Source: Distichodus sexfasciatus
Taxonomy: Eukaryota; Chordata; Actinopteri; Characiformes; Distichodontidae
Assembly (NCBI GenBank): GCA_032718565.1
Contig: JAVGVS010000012.1
Coordinates: 2,048,450-2,112,449 of the forward strand
Length of the DNA stretch: 64,000 nt
Reading direction: 5' to 3'
Shown piece by piece: positions 1-10,997 of this stretch. Position 1 is the stretch's first letter. Each line of letters starts with the position of its first letter. The notes beneath the pieces are model-generated. The model was given only the letters and a program-made list of their open reading frames with translations. It searched no databases and was not told the DNA's origin. Position numbers and translations under genes: made by a program.

Positions 1-166
1 ATCAGTTCCTCAAAAGACCATTGGGACGCCTCCGATTCTTTTGAAGCTGGCCGACGGGGAGAAGCATCTCTGACACGCTGCACGCTGTTTACCATAATTA
101 TCTTATCAAGGTAAAGCAGCTCGGGTTGGGGTGAAGAAAGGGAACAACTCACTTCTCTTTTCTCCC

Positions 167-192
167 TTTCTTTCTTTCTTTCTTTCTTTCTT

Positions 193-231
<39 letters not shown>
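167..231. repeat. (TTTC)n then (TC)n pyrimidine tract
   Basis: Seven or so TTTC units run directly into about twenty TC units. This is a simple repeat. Confidence 0.95.
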
Positions 232-234
<3 letters not shown>

Positions 235-489
235 TCTTTCAGGGTGGAGCCATGCGAAACCGCCTCGCTGCCTGCTAGGAAAAGCCCAAGTGGCAAAGAG
301 ACATTTTTAATGCAGCGTTGGCATTGCGAGAGAGAGGGAGGGGGTGAGAGAGAAAGAAAGAGAGAGAGAGAGTTTGCTGTTTGTTTCTCATCTCCTCTCG
401 ACAGGCCTTTGTAGTTGAAAGGCGAGAGAGAGACAAAGCAGAGGGGTTGGCATTCCTGCTGTGCTGAGTGTGATGGGCTGCACAACTTA

Positions 490-490
490 A

Positions 491-517
<27 letters not shown>
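490..517. repeat. (CA)n microsatellite
   Basis: About fourteen uninterrupted CA units. Confidence 0.95.
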
Positions 518-521
<4 letters not shown>

Positions 522-1833
522 AATGAGTGTCCAGGCTGTGGTTTGCGTATGCATGAAGTAGGACTGGGAGTCGATTGCAAAAAGAATTCCAGAAGAATAA
601 CCTTGGACTTGCCTTAAAACCCTTGAAATTGAGACTTGGGGCAGCTCTCCAAGTGATGTCACTAAAGAAACTTCGTCGCATTTCCACTTGTAACAGCTTG
701 TCACATTCAGAACCCTTGATACAGAGGACACAAAACTGTACCAAATACAGAAAGCACAAGGGTTAGTGTGAGGGTAACCGGTCGAGCCAGCTTAAATAAT
801 CAAAACCCCAGCTGTGAAGGATCACCTCAAAATGAGTGAGCAAATTAGAATCGAGGCTGACGTGCAATCATGACGTAAACGTTAACTCAGATGGAAAAAC
901 CAAACAAGATACAGGTGACAGTCATCAGCCCGAAGTCCCAACCCAACGAGTGAGAAAGGTGGAAAGCAAAAGGTGAGAATTCCGGCGATCTGGAACGGAG
1001 TGGGCGGGACCAAGGCAGCACAGCTTTAGCCCACTGTAATGGAATTTAGCAGGTGCTTTTATCCAGAACAATTTCCAATTGTTGAATATAGGACCAGTCT
1101 CTCTGGAGCAATTTGGGGGTCTCTCTCAAAATTTCAATAATGGTCGGGCTACGATAAAAAGAGTTGACTCTAGATCTCTTAGTTAAGAAGGTGGGTATCC
1201 TAGCCAGTGGGCAAGTGGTTCCCAAACTTTTCTGCAGGGTCCCCTTTTTGTAGATAAGGATGTTTTGCCCCCAACTGCCTTGTTTCTCCTGACACAAAAT
1301 AAATTGTTCTTTGCTTATTGGCTGCATGTGAAATTTATTTGAAATGATTGTTTTCCATTCACACTTTGAGTAGGGGATTATCGACAGTGACAGTTCTTAT
1401 GTCTTACTACATACCTATGGTTCATCGAAGTACAGACATACATAAATGAAGGAAACATGATACAGGATGCTTTATGCTTGCTTATAGGCACCAAATCTGA
1501 CAGTGTTACAGACGTCTGCGGTGACTTTAAATCTTATTCACGCATCATTAAATTGCCCATGTCACAGTACATTAAATATTGCATGACAAAGATATATCTA
1601 CCAAACACACATTCTCCAGTCCCATTCATTCTCTAACTGCAGGACGATTTCCTAGGATGTCTCCACAAACATTTGATTATTAAAAATACAAAATTGACTA
1701 TTTTCAGCCCCGTCGGTCCTCAAGCTAAAAGCAGTGGCGCAATCCATCGAGCAGACAGTGACAGTATGGACAATGGTTGCATTTGGGTCACTTTATTTAT
1801 AGTGAAAACATTTGCTTGTGGTACGGCACCGAT

Positions 1834-2043
1834 TGAAAGTGAAAGTAAAAGTGAGTGATTGTTAGTCATTGTGAACCTCTGCATTTGAACCATCCATGAA
1901 AGGGCACTGCGCAGCTAACATGGGCAGCGCCCAGGGATCTGCTTATGAGTACCTTAGTGATACCTTTTCCTGCCCTTGGATTCAAACTGGCGACCTTCCG
2001 ATCACAGGGCGAACACCTTAACCTTTACGCTATCAACTGCCTC
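1834..2043 (-). repeat. tRNA-derived SINE, family A
   Basis: Read on the minus strand, the copy starts with a tRNA-like head containing an A-box-like stretch and a B-box-like stretch ending in a GTTTGAATCC-type motif. The body follows, and it ends in a tail of GTTCACAATGACAA type with CTTTCACTTT repeats. At least eight related copies occur in this window at about 7.8, 17.9, 24.4, 32.9, 34.1, 42.9, 57.9 and 62.8 kb, which defines the family internally. Confidence 0.8.
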
Positions 2044-2461
2044 AAATTTGCAAACCAATCAGAAACTGATCATCGGTTAATACTGCCTTGTATTTCACCA
2101 TGGCAGCTTCTTTCCACTTTTCCCAAAACTTTTTAGGACTGTTTCAAAGGATGATTGCACAAGACAGACTTTTCTTTTCTCTTTCATGCTTATTCTAGTC
2201 GTCCCTCTAGAGCGGGGCCTGCGCTACTCTACACAGCAACACAATCGCACAATAGAGATGCAAGACTATGACAAAGGTGAGAAGCAGGTTTAAATAAGGA
2301 CAAACACAGGTGGCCACTATTGGCCTGAAAGAGGGTCTACAGGCCAGACTGTGACATTTCCAAGACATAGCTTTGCAAGTTAAAAATTTGTGTGTGTAAA
2401 CCCTTTTTAAATTTGTTATTATGAAAAGTCTACATTTGAATCATAATGAATTCTTAAATTG

Positions 2462-2595
2462 TTTGCAACAGCGGTGTGTTGGCGCCTGGCCAGGGTGGTT
2501 CATCGCCTTGCGCCAGTAAGTTTCTGGGATAGGTTCCGGTCCCACTGTGACCCTATTTTTAATTCGAATAATGAATGAATGAATGAATGAAAATT
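2462..2595 (+). repeat. V-SINE (DANA/HE1-like) 3' fragment
   Basis: This copy keeps only the 3' part of the V-SINE seen complete just downstream. It has the GGATAGGTTCCGG region and ends in the characteristic GAATGAATGAATG tail. Confidence 0.7.
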
Positions 2596-2625
2596 GTTTG
2601 CACATTTTTTCTTTTAATGTAGAGC

Positions 2626-3597
2626 AGCCTGGTGGCACAGTGGTTAGCGATGCTGCCTCACAGCGAGAAGATCCTGGGTTCGCTTCCCAGGTCGGACTTA
2701 GGGCCTTTCTGTGTGGATTCAAGATTCAAGATTCTTTATTTGTCACATGCAAATTATACAGGTACAACATGCAGTGAAATGTATCCTGATCCACTCTTTG
2801 ACTGTGCAATTAAGGAAGAAAATTTTAAAATAAAAATAATACAATAACAAGGAGAATAATTGAACCTTAAAATAACTTAGAGATAAGGAGATAAAAGGAA
2901 ATAACTTAGAATAACTTAGAAATAAGGAGATAAAGGGAAAGAGATAAAAAAGAAAATAAACTGTGACATATACAATAAGGTGCGATGGATGAAAAAGGTG
3001 CAATGAGTGCAGTGTGCATGTTTTTAAAGTGCCAAGTGCAGCTGCACAGCAAATATTGAACAGTGAAATGTCAGACATCATAAATGATCATAACAATATG
3101 GAGTTACGAGGCAGTATGGTATGACAAATTAAGACATTTAGAGAAAAGACATGTCCTTGTTCAAAAAATGGATGGCCTGAGGATAGAAACTCCTCCTAAG
3201 TCTCTCTGTTTTGGCCATGATGGTGCGGAACCTTCTGCCTGATTTCAGAAGATGAAAAAGTCCATTTCCAGGATGAGCTGAGTCTTTAACAATTTTGATT
3301 GCCCTGGTCCTACATCTTGCACGCTCTCCCTGTGCTCACGTGGGCTTTCTCCGGAGGCTCCGGTTTCTTTCCACAGTCCAAAAGCATGCACTATAGGTTA
3401 ATTGGCAAATGTAAATTGGCCCCGTAAGGTGTGACTGAGCGTATAGGTGTGTGAGTGTGTGTGCCCTGCTGTGTGTTGCTGCCTGCCCAGGGTTGATCCC
3501 CACCTTGCGCTTGTAGTCCCCAGGATATGCTCCAGTCCCTGCAACCCCGATAGGGATTAAGAGGTTTGGATAATGAATGAATGAATGAATGAATGTA
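2626..3597 (+). mobile_element. V-SINE split by a 0.6-kb insertion
   Basis: The left part (2626-2719) has a tRNA-like head with a GTGGTTAGCGATGCTGCCTC-type motif and the start of the conserved central domain (GGCCTTTCTGTGTGGA). The right part (3317-3597) resumes in the central domain (GCTCTCCCTGTG) and runs to a GAATGAATG tail. The central domain matches what I know of the vertebrate V-SINE superfamily (zebrafish DANA, shark HE1). The break in the middle shows a later insertion. Confidence 0.8.
2720..3316. mobile_element. unclassified insertion inside the V-SINE
   Basis: About 600 bp separates the two halves of the V-SINE. It begins with a doubled TTCAAGA and continues into TTCTTTATTTGTCACATG, a phrase common at the ends of teleost interspersed repeats. 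It holds no intact ORF. A related phrase (ACCTTCTGCC) recurs near 32.1 kb. I could not assign a class. Confidence 0.55.
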
Positions 3598-3599
3598 TT

Positions 3600-5030
3600 T
3601 TTGCATTTAAATAGTACAATATTATTCAACTTGAATTGTAGAAAACCCAGTAAGCTAATAATTTGTACACACATGCGTTGCAATAAAATTTGCAGAAGCT
3701 CCACCAGTGATCATAAGACAGTGTCTGGACCTTCGTTAACACTGTGTAAAAGGGTTTAAGAAAAAAATTCTTCTTAAGAACAGTTGGTTAATTGGGCCCA
3801 CTGTTTTATTTGAGTCATTCTCATATATCATTTAAAGGTCATTTAAAGGTTTTCTTTTTAGTGAAGAATGAATTCTGACTCCAAGACTAAATTCTTTCTG
3901 CAAAAGAGGCCAATAAATAGACTTTTTGACATGCCCTTATAAAAGACTCCTTCTCCATATCGATTGACAGTCAAATTCTGCTTTCTTCGAATGCAGGGTT
4001 GTTGCTAGAAAACAGGCACTAAACGAAACAAGACTGAGCAATGTGAGAAAGTTACATTTCCTCTTTACGCTCAAGACTGACCTTTTGAGGTTGTGTTAAA
4101 CCTCGGGCTGTACATTGCTCTCCTCATGCAAAGCACTTTACCAGCTTCATGATGCATCACAGCTGCGTTTGTAAGCAGGTGCTAACATTACATGCTGGGA
4201 TGTCCTGTCACTTACTTTTTTCCCGCCCTCTGTGTAAGCCGGAGCAAGTGAGCCGGCAGGATCTGATTGATTGAGCGGCGTGATGCAACGGCACCCGGCT
4301 TGGCTGAGGAGGAGCCGCGAATACAGCAGGCTGCTTCTTAATTCACCGTGATGCAACCCGGCGCAACCAGGACGTTTCTCATCTCCTACTGCCTGGGTAA
4401 ATAGCGCCCGCGCTTGCAGGTATTGACACTGCGTTCGCGGCTTTGAAGGTAGACGGTGGCCTACTGTAAAAAGAACAACGGATGGGGGAAAAAATGAGCA
4501 TTGGGAAACATCAGAGGAGTGTGTGTCGTGTCCAATGAGCTACTGTTAAACGGGATTAAAGGCAAGGCTGCTGTGCAGAATAAACTTACATGAGCGCCTG
4601 GCCTAAACGAGAGAAATGGAGGAGAAGCAGGCGGTGTTAATGGCGTCATTTTCAGAAAGGTTCTTTAAGTCTGTCATATTGAATGAGCATTAAGTCTTCA
4701 AAAACGGATGAGTATAGGATTTGTTTGCAACTCCAAAAGGGTGTGCTATCATCATTACAACACTTTTATAGCTCTTTACCACAGTCTTCAACAGAGCAAC
4801 TTTCATCTCCTAATTACAGATCCTCCTTGGAGCAACCAGCGTTGAGGATTAGCCAACTGCTAAGTAGCAATGCTACTTAATTGTTACTTTTTCAGTAGCT
4901 TATCAGTAGTGAAGCCAGCATTAAAACGCAATTACTTTTTTTTTTGCGAATAGCAGTACAATGAGTCAGAATGCTACAACATAAACATTTCTCTTCACAA
5001 AGACATGGATTTTCAACTACCAGGTGTTTC
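3600..5030. other. gene-free stretch, nothing recognised
   Basis: There is no coding exon or known repeat here. The 4140-4460 part is clearly GC-richer than its surroundings and could be regulatory DNA, but no motif supports a specific role. Confidence 0.4.
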
Positions 5031-5870
5031 TGATTTGTGCAAAGGACGCATTTGATATCTTACTGTACCCATACGTGGACAGTAACAAAATACATTTTCT
5101 TGATTACTGTACTTAGGGACAGTTTTTGAGTATCTGTACTTCACTCGAGTAGTATTTTTCTTGGAAACGAATGAGTTTCTCTCCCCTAAATTTGAAAAAT
5201 AAATACTTTTTACTTAACTACAATTCTGTCAAGGTTCTTGTTACTAATCACTTTTAAATCTGTGGGTAAAGTGGATGTTATTCCCCTTCCCTAAAATGTG
5301 ATTGGTTTTTCGAAGATGACAGCCTATCAGTAATCAGTAGTGTTACATCACGCATGTAGACTGTAAATTTGAAACCAAGTTCAGACAGTTCTGCGTTTTT
5401 TTGTCTTGCTTTAAACATTGTTGCTGTTGGAAAGTCATGAAGCTAGAGGTGTAGAGCTGGGTTTTAAGCAGGTTAGAATTTTCTGAGCAGCCTGCAATTT
5501 TCCGTTATTGCACTGTCCTCCTAATTAACATACACATACATGTGCACACACTGCCAGAGCTGTGTCATACACTACCATGCTGTTTTGTGGGGTGTGTAGT
5601 CTCACAATCAATCTAAATTAATCTTTGTCAGTTCGTGTGGTGTTTCATTCTGTAACATTCTGCCAGTTTCTTATTCTACAGGCTCTACAAGCTAGTCAGA
5701 GTCAGATGTACTTTCAACACTCAAGTATTTTTAAAAACAATTACTTCAGTGCTGTAACTTAAGTAAAAATTTGACTGTATGACTTTGACCTGTATTGGAA
5801 TAATATTTGACTAGGGTTATCTGTACTTTCACTTAAGTAATGAAGTAGGTACTTTTCCCCGCTCTGACCA
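5031..5870. repeat. interspersed repeat, family B
   Basis: The left part contains GAGTATCTGTACTTCACT and the right part ends near ACTTAAGTAATGAAGTAGG. The middle carries AAGTTCAGACAGTTCTGC followed by GTTGCTGTTGGAAAGTCATG. The same blocks, in the same order, occur at 27.2-27.5 and 30.9-31.2 kb, where an L1-type LINE splits them, so this is an interspersed family and not unique DNA. Class not determined. Confidence 0.7.
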
Positions 5871-7640
5871 TATTCACAGAGCGCATAGTCATTGTGTTAC
5901 AATGGAGAAGATGGTGAAGAGCAAATCAGGAATCTTTAGTGTGAAATAACTTTTTTTCCCTCTGTAACTTGTATCAAACTGCTATCATCTGTTTATATCA
6001 AAACAGTGGATTGGCTGTAGCGTGGCTACTTTAATCATAAACAGTCCGTGACTTAAAATCTTTGGTTCATCAACAAGTGTCATATTGCTAAATTTCGACA
6101 CATCCAATAAAGAACAGGCATAATTAGTCAAAAAAAAAAAAAAATTTAGGTGAATTTGATCTGGCAATCAGGGTCTGCTCTGAAGACCTGGAATAGAGCT
6201 CTGGAGAGGATTCCTTCTCTGGATCTCTGGTCTTTATAGAAAATTAAGTGTTCAGTTAATTAAAGATACCAATTTATTAATTCTCAGAATTGACAAAAAC
6301 TCTGGTTAAGAGGTTACACTAGAATATATCTTAACCTTTATTTTATAAGCCAATACATAACTACCATAAATATCTAAAGTTCTCTCTCCGCTGGAGCAAC
6401 TGGAAGTGGACTTTTGGAGCAAATTATGATTACTTTGTGTAAAAAGTAATGTGTTAATATTTCCAGGTTAATCATATTAACTTGTTAATATTCCAGCAAT
6501 GTCGCTGTGTTTTAATGAGTTTCTGCGTAAATAATGTCTGCTCAACTGGATTCTTGAGGTCAGAAACTGACCTTTGGTGAATAGAACAGAAGGTGAATGA
6601 CAAACAGAACATGATATCAGATGAGTAGTACTCCGAGACCGTTCAGTTACAAGACAGTTCCTGGCAGGTGTGAGTAATAAATTGGAGTAGAGGGCATATT
6701 AGAAGGCAGAAAGTGAAATCTGATTTCTTACTTTGAAGCATGCAAGTCTTGACAGAAATCCACAAATTTAAGTTTTAGCAGTGTTCTCAGAAGTTCCGAG
6801 TCCCAATTGTGAGTGACAAACTCCTAACTTCCACTGTCCATCAGCATCAGCATCACACAGCCTGCAGCCCTGCGGCCCTCATAAAGCAATCAGGGGCCTC
6901 TCATTATCAACATGGCAATCTGCAGCACACCAGATTACACCTGCCTATGTGTGTGTGTGTGTGTGTGTGTATGTGTGTGTGTGTTTGTGTGTGTGTGTGT
7001 TGAATTGAGGACATCTTCTCTTTCCCTCTTGCTGAGTGTGTGTCTTAAACAACTCAAGAAAAAGAGAATAAAGACAAAGCTCTCTCTTTGTGTTTCTTTT
7101 TGTGTGTGTGTAGATCACTATTTGCCATGTTCTTATCCTCAGCTTCGAGTGGCAGTTCAGCTTTTCTCCCAGCAGTCTGAGTGGGAGTGGGGGATTTGGT
7201 CATGGTCAATGTGTTACAAAGTCCTCTGGGCACCTAAATGTCAATTATTTATTCCTGTTTTGTTTTTTGTTTTAACAAATGAAAACATAACATTACACTC
7301 ATTCATTTTTCTCATTACAAGCATGACTGCGCAGAGCAGATGTATGCTGGAAAAGCTGAAAGACAGTTGCTGAGAAGTTATGCTTTTAAAAGTATGTTTT
7401 CTTTCATATCTGCTATAACATTAATTATTGGCAGGAAAAAGTCTGAGTGTTTTCATTAATTACTGCACTTTAAATAAAAGGGAGACTTAATGAGGCTCCA
7501 TCTCATTATCCAGCCACATCAACACAGGGGTCAGCAACCTGCATGAAGTGCACCTTCATAATGCATTCATGTCCATTCATAGCCTTATTTAAGTATACAT
7601 TAAAGCATTTGAACGCATTCATATCACTTTATATTAACAG
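5871..7640. other. gene-free stretch with TG microsatellite
   Basis: No exon is recognised. The open frames at 6809-7373 are produced by the TG repeat at 6948-7000 and encode Cys-Val runs. Confidence 0.5.
6948..7000. repeat. (TG)n microsatellite
   Basis: A TG array interrupted by single A and T substitutions. Confidence 0.95.
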
Positions 7641-7644
7641 TGCA

Positions 7645-8047
7645 TGTTCACAGGGTGGTTGACTAATGCTGACATACTTGACTATGAACCAAGAGGTTGT
7701 AAGTTCAAATCACTTCTTCTTCTTCTTCTTTTGGCTTCTCCTGTCAGGGGTCGCCACGACGGATCAACTGCCTTGTCCGCAATTCGATCTGTCAGAAGTT
7801 TTACACAGGATGTTGTTCCTCTCTGGGCAGTTGGTGGCATAACGGTTGGTTTGAATCCTGGACCACTGAGGTATACATGAGCAAGGTACCATCCCCAAGC
7901 ACTGCTACATGGGCGCTGCCCTTGTTAGCTGCCCACTGCTTCTTCACAGATTGCAGTCAAATGCAGAGATCACATTTCATTGTGGTGCACTGTGTGCTGT
8001 GCTGTGGTGTGTTCACAATGACAAATAATCAGCCACTTTCACTTTCA
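7645..8047 (+). repeat. composite SINE cluster
   Basis: Three pieces lie in a row. The first is a tRNA-like head with B-box-like AAGTTCAAATC. The second is a CTTCTTCTTCTTTTGGCTTC segment followed by GGGGTCGCCACGACGGATCA, a phrase common in fish repeats. The third, from about 7827, is a 5'-damaged family A SINE ending in GTTCACAATGACAA and CTTTCACTTTCAC. Confidence 0.7.
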
Positions 8048-8372
8048 CTGACACAACCCTTCCCATTTAACTGGACTTGGGACTGGCCAGAACTGGCCAA
8101 GGGTTCTGACTTGTGTATCCCCAGTGGCTGGGGTTGTCATCACATTAAATCACATTAAATCACATTAAAAACAAATACATTTATAAAATGAACTTTTTAA
8201 AACATATTATTATAAATCATAGCTTGTTTAAGGTATTAGGAATATGATATTAAATAAATTTACACCTTGAATGCAATATGAAGATGCGGTAAATGTCATA
8301 TATGTATATATGTATATTAAATGTATGTTAAATGCTTTAATATATACTTCAATATGAAATATAAATGTAAAT

Positions 8373-8550
8373 TTGGGAGGACATGGTCTAGTGGATGTCC
8401 TATCTCCAGGACTACCATCTTTCTGTAGTTGAGCAAGACCCCAAATTAACCCCTTAACCCCAAATTCCTCTAGGGCGATTAAATTCGGAAATACATGAGC
8501 TTGCTCTGGATAGAGCGTCTAATAAAAGTATTTAATGTAAATGGCATAAA
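8373..8550 (+). repeat. SINE with AGAGCGTCTAATAAA tail
   Basis: It starts with a tRNA-like GGTCTAGTGGA segment and ends with CTTGCTCTGGATAGAGCGTC followed by a TTTAATGTAAATG tail. This is a widely seen teleost SINE/LINE 3' end. Confidence 0.65.
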
Positions 8551-9780
8551 TTTTCATTTTTAAAGTTTTCACAAGTCCCTTGCGGTGTTTCTGCACACTG
8601 GCACACTTCATTCTTCATTTATTGCTACACTCAAAGGAGAATGTTTTAAATAATAAGTACATTTTCAAGATAAGTTGAATGCTCTGTATGCCGTGCATAG
8701 ACACGCTCTCTTGTAAACACAGGAATCATAAGCACAAGTGAACGTGGCTAAATTACCAATAACACTGTTATTAAATGTGCTAAAATGCTATCTGTCTTTC
8801 CAGTGCTGACTGACTTTGCTTTGCCACTCTCAGTTTTCAGTGCTAGTTTTCAGTAGAATCCAGACAGATCTGTTGGCCTTCTTACATATGGTTATTATAT
8901 GAAAAAACAAATTTAAATTAAATTCATTTATACACCGGTGTAAAATCAAATATGTTGTATATTGTTGAACTAAAGTTTTGCATATGGATTCTATTTTGTT
9001 AGAGACTTGGTGTAGTGAATGTCTTCCGTTTTTGGCAAAGAAGAAGAGAAAGAGGAGGGAGAAGTAGAAAAAGAACACCATCAAGAAGAGCTACCCCCCT
9101 TTGCACTTGAAATAAAATTGATAGCTGTGAGTAGCAGGGGGTAATGCATTTGTTCCTCTCTCATATCCCAAGATCCTCAGTGGGGAAATACAGATTCTCA
9201 CATACAAAAAATGTCCCCACAAATTCACAAAAATCTGACAACTATCTGATTTTCCTCAAAACTACCTACCCCCACACACACACACACAAACGTCTTCACA
9301 CACAAGTCACTTCCTACAGATCTGAAACAAGGGCCATGCCTGCAATCAAAGACTATTCAAAGAAACACGTATTTATTTGTATCTCTTCAAAATAATACAT
9401 TGAGTTTCCGTTTCCCCCATAATGTCCAGGTCCAAGCAAGTTCACAACAATGTGTAGGTGGACTCAAACAAACAGCTTTGGTTCCTGCTGACATAAATAA
9501 AGCCACTTATTACTTTTGTTTCTCACATTTCTGGAAGGACTTCAGGGAAGCTCTGTGTCTAAATCTTTTTTTTTTTTTTTTAATCCCACCACCACCACCC
9601 CTCTTCGGAGGACAACTTTATTTTTAATTACAAATTTCATTGAGCAAATTTAAACTATACAAGCCCTGATGTATCTTTTAGAAACCAGGGGGACTGACTG
9701 AGGGAATTACAGAAAGCCAAACAAGCAAAATAAAACAAAACAAACAACCAAAAGAGAAAGAACACAAGAGAGAAGGAAGA
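8551..9780. other. gene-free AT-rich stretch
   Basis: No exon is recognised. A homopolymer T run at about 9568 and an A/G-rich segment near 9050 explain the short open frames. Confidence 0.5.
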
Positions 9781-9825
9781 AAAAATAATAATAATAATAA
9801 TTATATATATACATACATATATATA

Positions 9826-9889
<64 letters not shown>
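9781..9889. repeat. (AT)n array
   Basis: An AATAATA lead-in is followed by a long AT array that ends at the start of the next repeat. Confidence 0.95.
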
Positions 9890-9892
<3 letters not shown>

Positions 9893-10140
9893 TGGTGGGC
9901 CGTTATTGGCGTTAACGTGCTGCGTTAACGTGAGACTCTTATCAGCTGATAAATATCGCCGTTAATCTGTTCACAAAGTTGGGTTGGGAGCTGGGTCTAT
10001 ACTACGCAAGCTATGATGACGTTCACCTTGATATTTTAGCGCGGATGTTTACCTAGCCGAACTGCACTGTAGGGGGCGAGAACGAGTCTTCGAACCTGTG
10101 TGTATGCCTACTGTGAATTGTTTAACTGAATAAACAGTTA
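9890..10140. mobile_element. DNA-transposon-like fragment (hAT-like?)
   Basis: It begins with AGTGGTGGGCCGTTATTGGC next to GTTAACGTGCTGCGTTAACG, a phrase I associate with a common teleost interspersed DNA element. No transposase frame remains. The hAT assignment is a guess based on the AGTGGTGGGC-like terminus. Confidence 0.4.
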
Positions 10141-10154
10141 GTAAACACATACGA

Positions 10155-10377
10155 CGGCGTTTTAGTGCCACCTTAAAAAAAAAAATTCTAAGATTACGAG
10201 ATTAAACTCGTTATATTTCGAGAATAAACTCGAAACTACGAGAATAAAGTCGAAATGTTACGAGAATAAACCCAAAATGTTACGAGAAAAAGAAATGTTA
10301 CGAGAATAAAGTCGAAATGTTACGAGAAAAAAGTCGAAATATTTCGAGAATAAACTCGTAGTAATACGAGATTAAAA
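10155..10377 (+). repeat. tandem array of about 20-bp ACGAGAATAAAGTCG units
   Basis: Starting at TCTAAGATTACGAG, degenerate units of GAGAATAAAGTCGAAATGTTAC type repeat until the start of the L2 LINE. The same units form both arms of the foldback element at 50.6-51.3 kb, so this is one arm of that element without its partner. Confidence 0.8.
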
Positions 10378-10997
10378 TGGTAGTATTTTGATAAATAGTA
10401 GCCTGTTCCAACAAGGCTACTCAAAGAGATGATTCCAGTAGTGATTAAACCTCTACTAGCAATAGTTAACTCCTCTATTAGCAGTGGTTATTTACCCAAA
10501 TCTCTTAAATTAGCTGTGATTAAACCCTTGCTGAAGAAGCCCAACTTAGATCCCTTGGAAATGTTAAACTATAGACCAATATCTAATCTCCCATTTATCT
10601 CCAGAATAATAGAAAAAAGTTCTCACCAGTCAACTGTCCTCATTTTTGCACGAAAACCAGATTTATGAAAGTCTGGGTTTAGAGCCAACCATAGCACAGA
10701 GACTGCTCTGCTAAGGTAGTGAATGATCTCCTATCTGCTGATCAGGGCTATGCCTCGCTCCTAGTGCTGCTTGATCTTAGTGCTGCTTTTGATACTGTAG
10801 ATCATACCATTCTCCTACATAGACTTGAACAAGTTGTTGGTATCAGGGGAGTGGCCCTCTCTTGGTTCAGATCTTACCTTTCAGACCACTATCAGTATGT
10901 GAATATAAATAGTGATTCCTCAGAACACATCAAGGTGAAATATGGAGTACCACAAGGATCAGTTTTAGGTCCGTTGCTGTTTTCGCTGTACATGCTA

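Larger units (their letters stand above)
1..1833. other. gene-free left edge, no exon recognised
   Basis: No reading frame here has a recognisable domain or a credible pair of splice sites. The first 1 kb is richer in GC than the following DNA and holds a pyrimidine tract and a CA repeat, which produce spurious Cys-Val frames. The stretch could contain regulatory DNA, but nothing in it proves that. From about 1030 to 1830 the DNA is AT-rich and featureless. Confidence 0.5.
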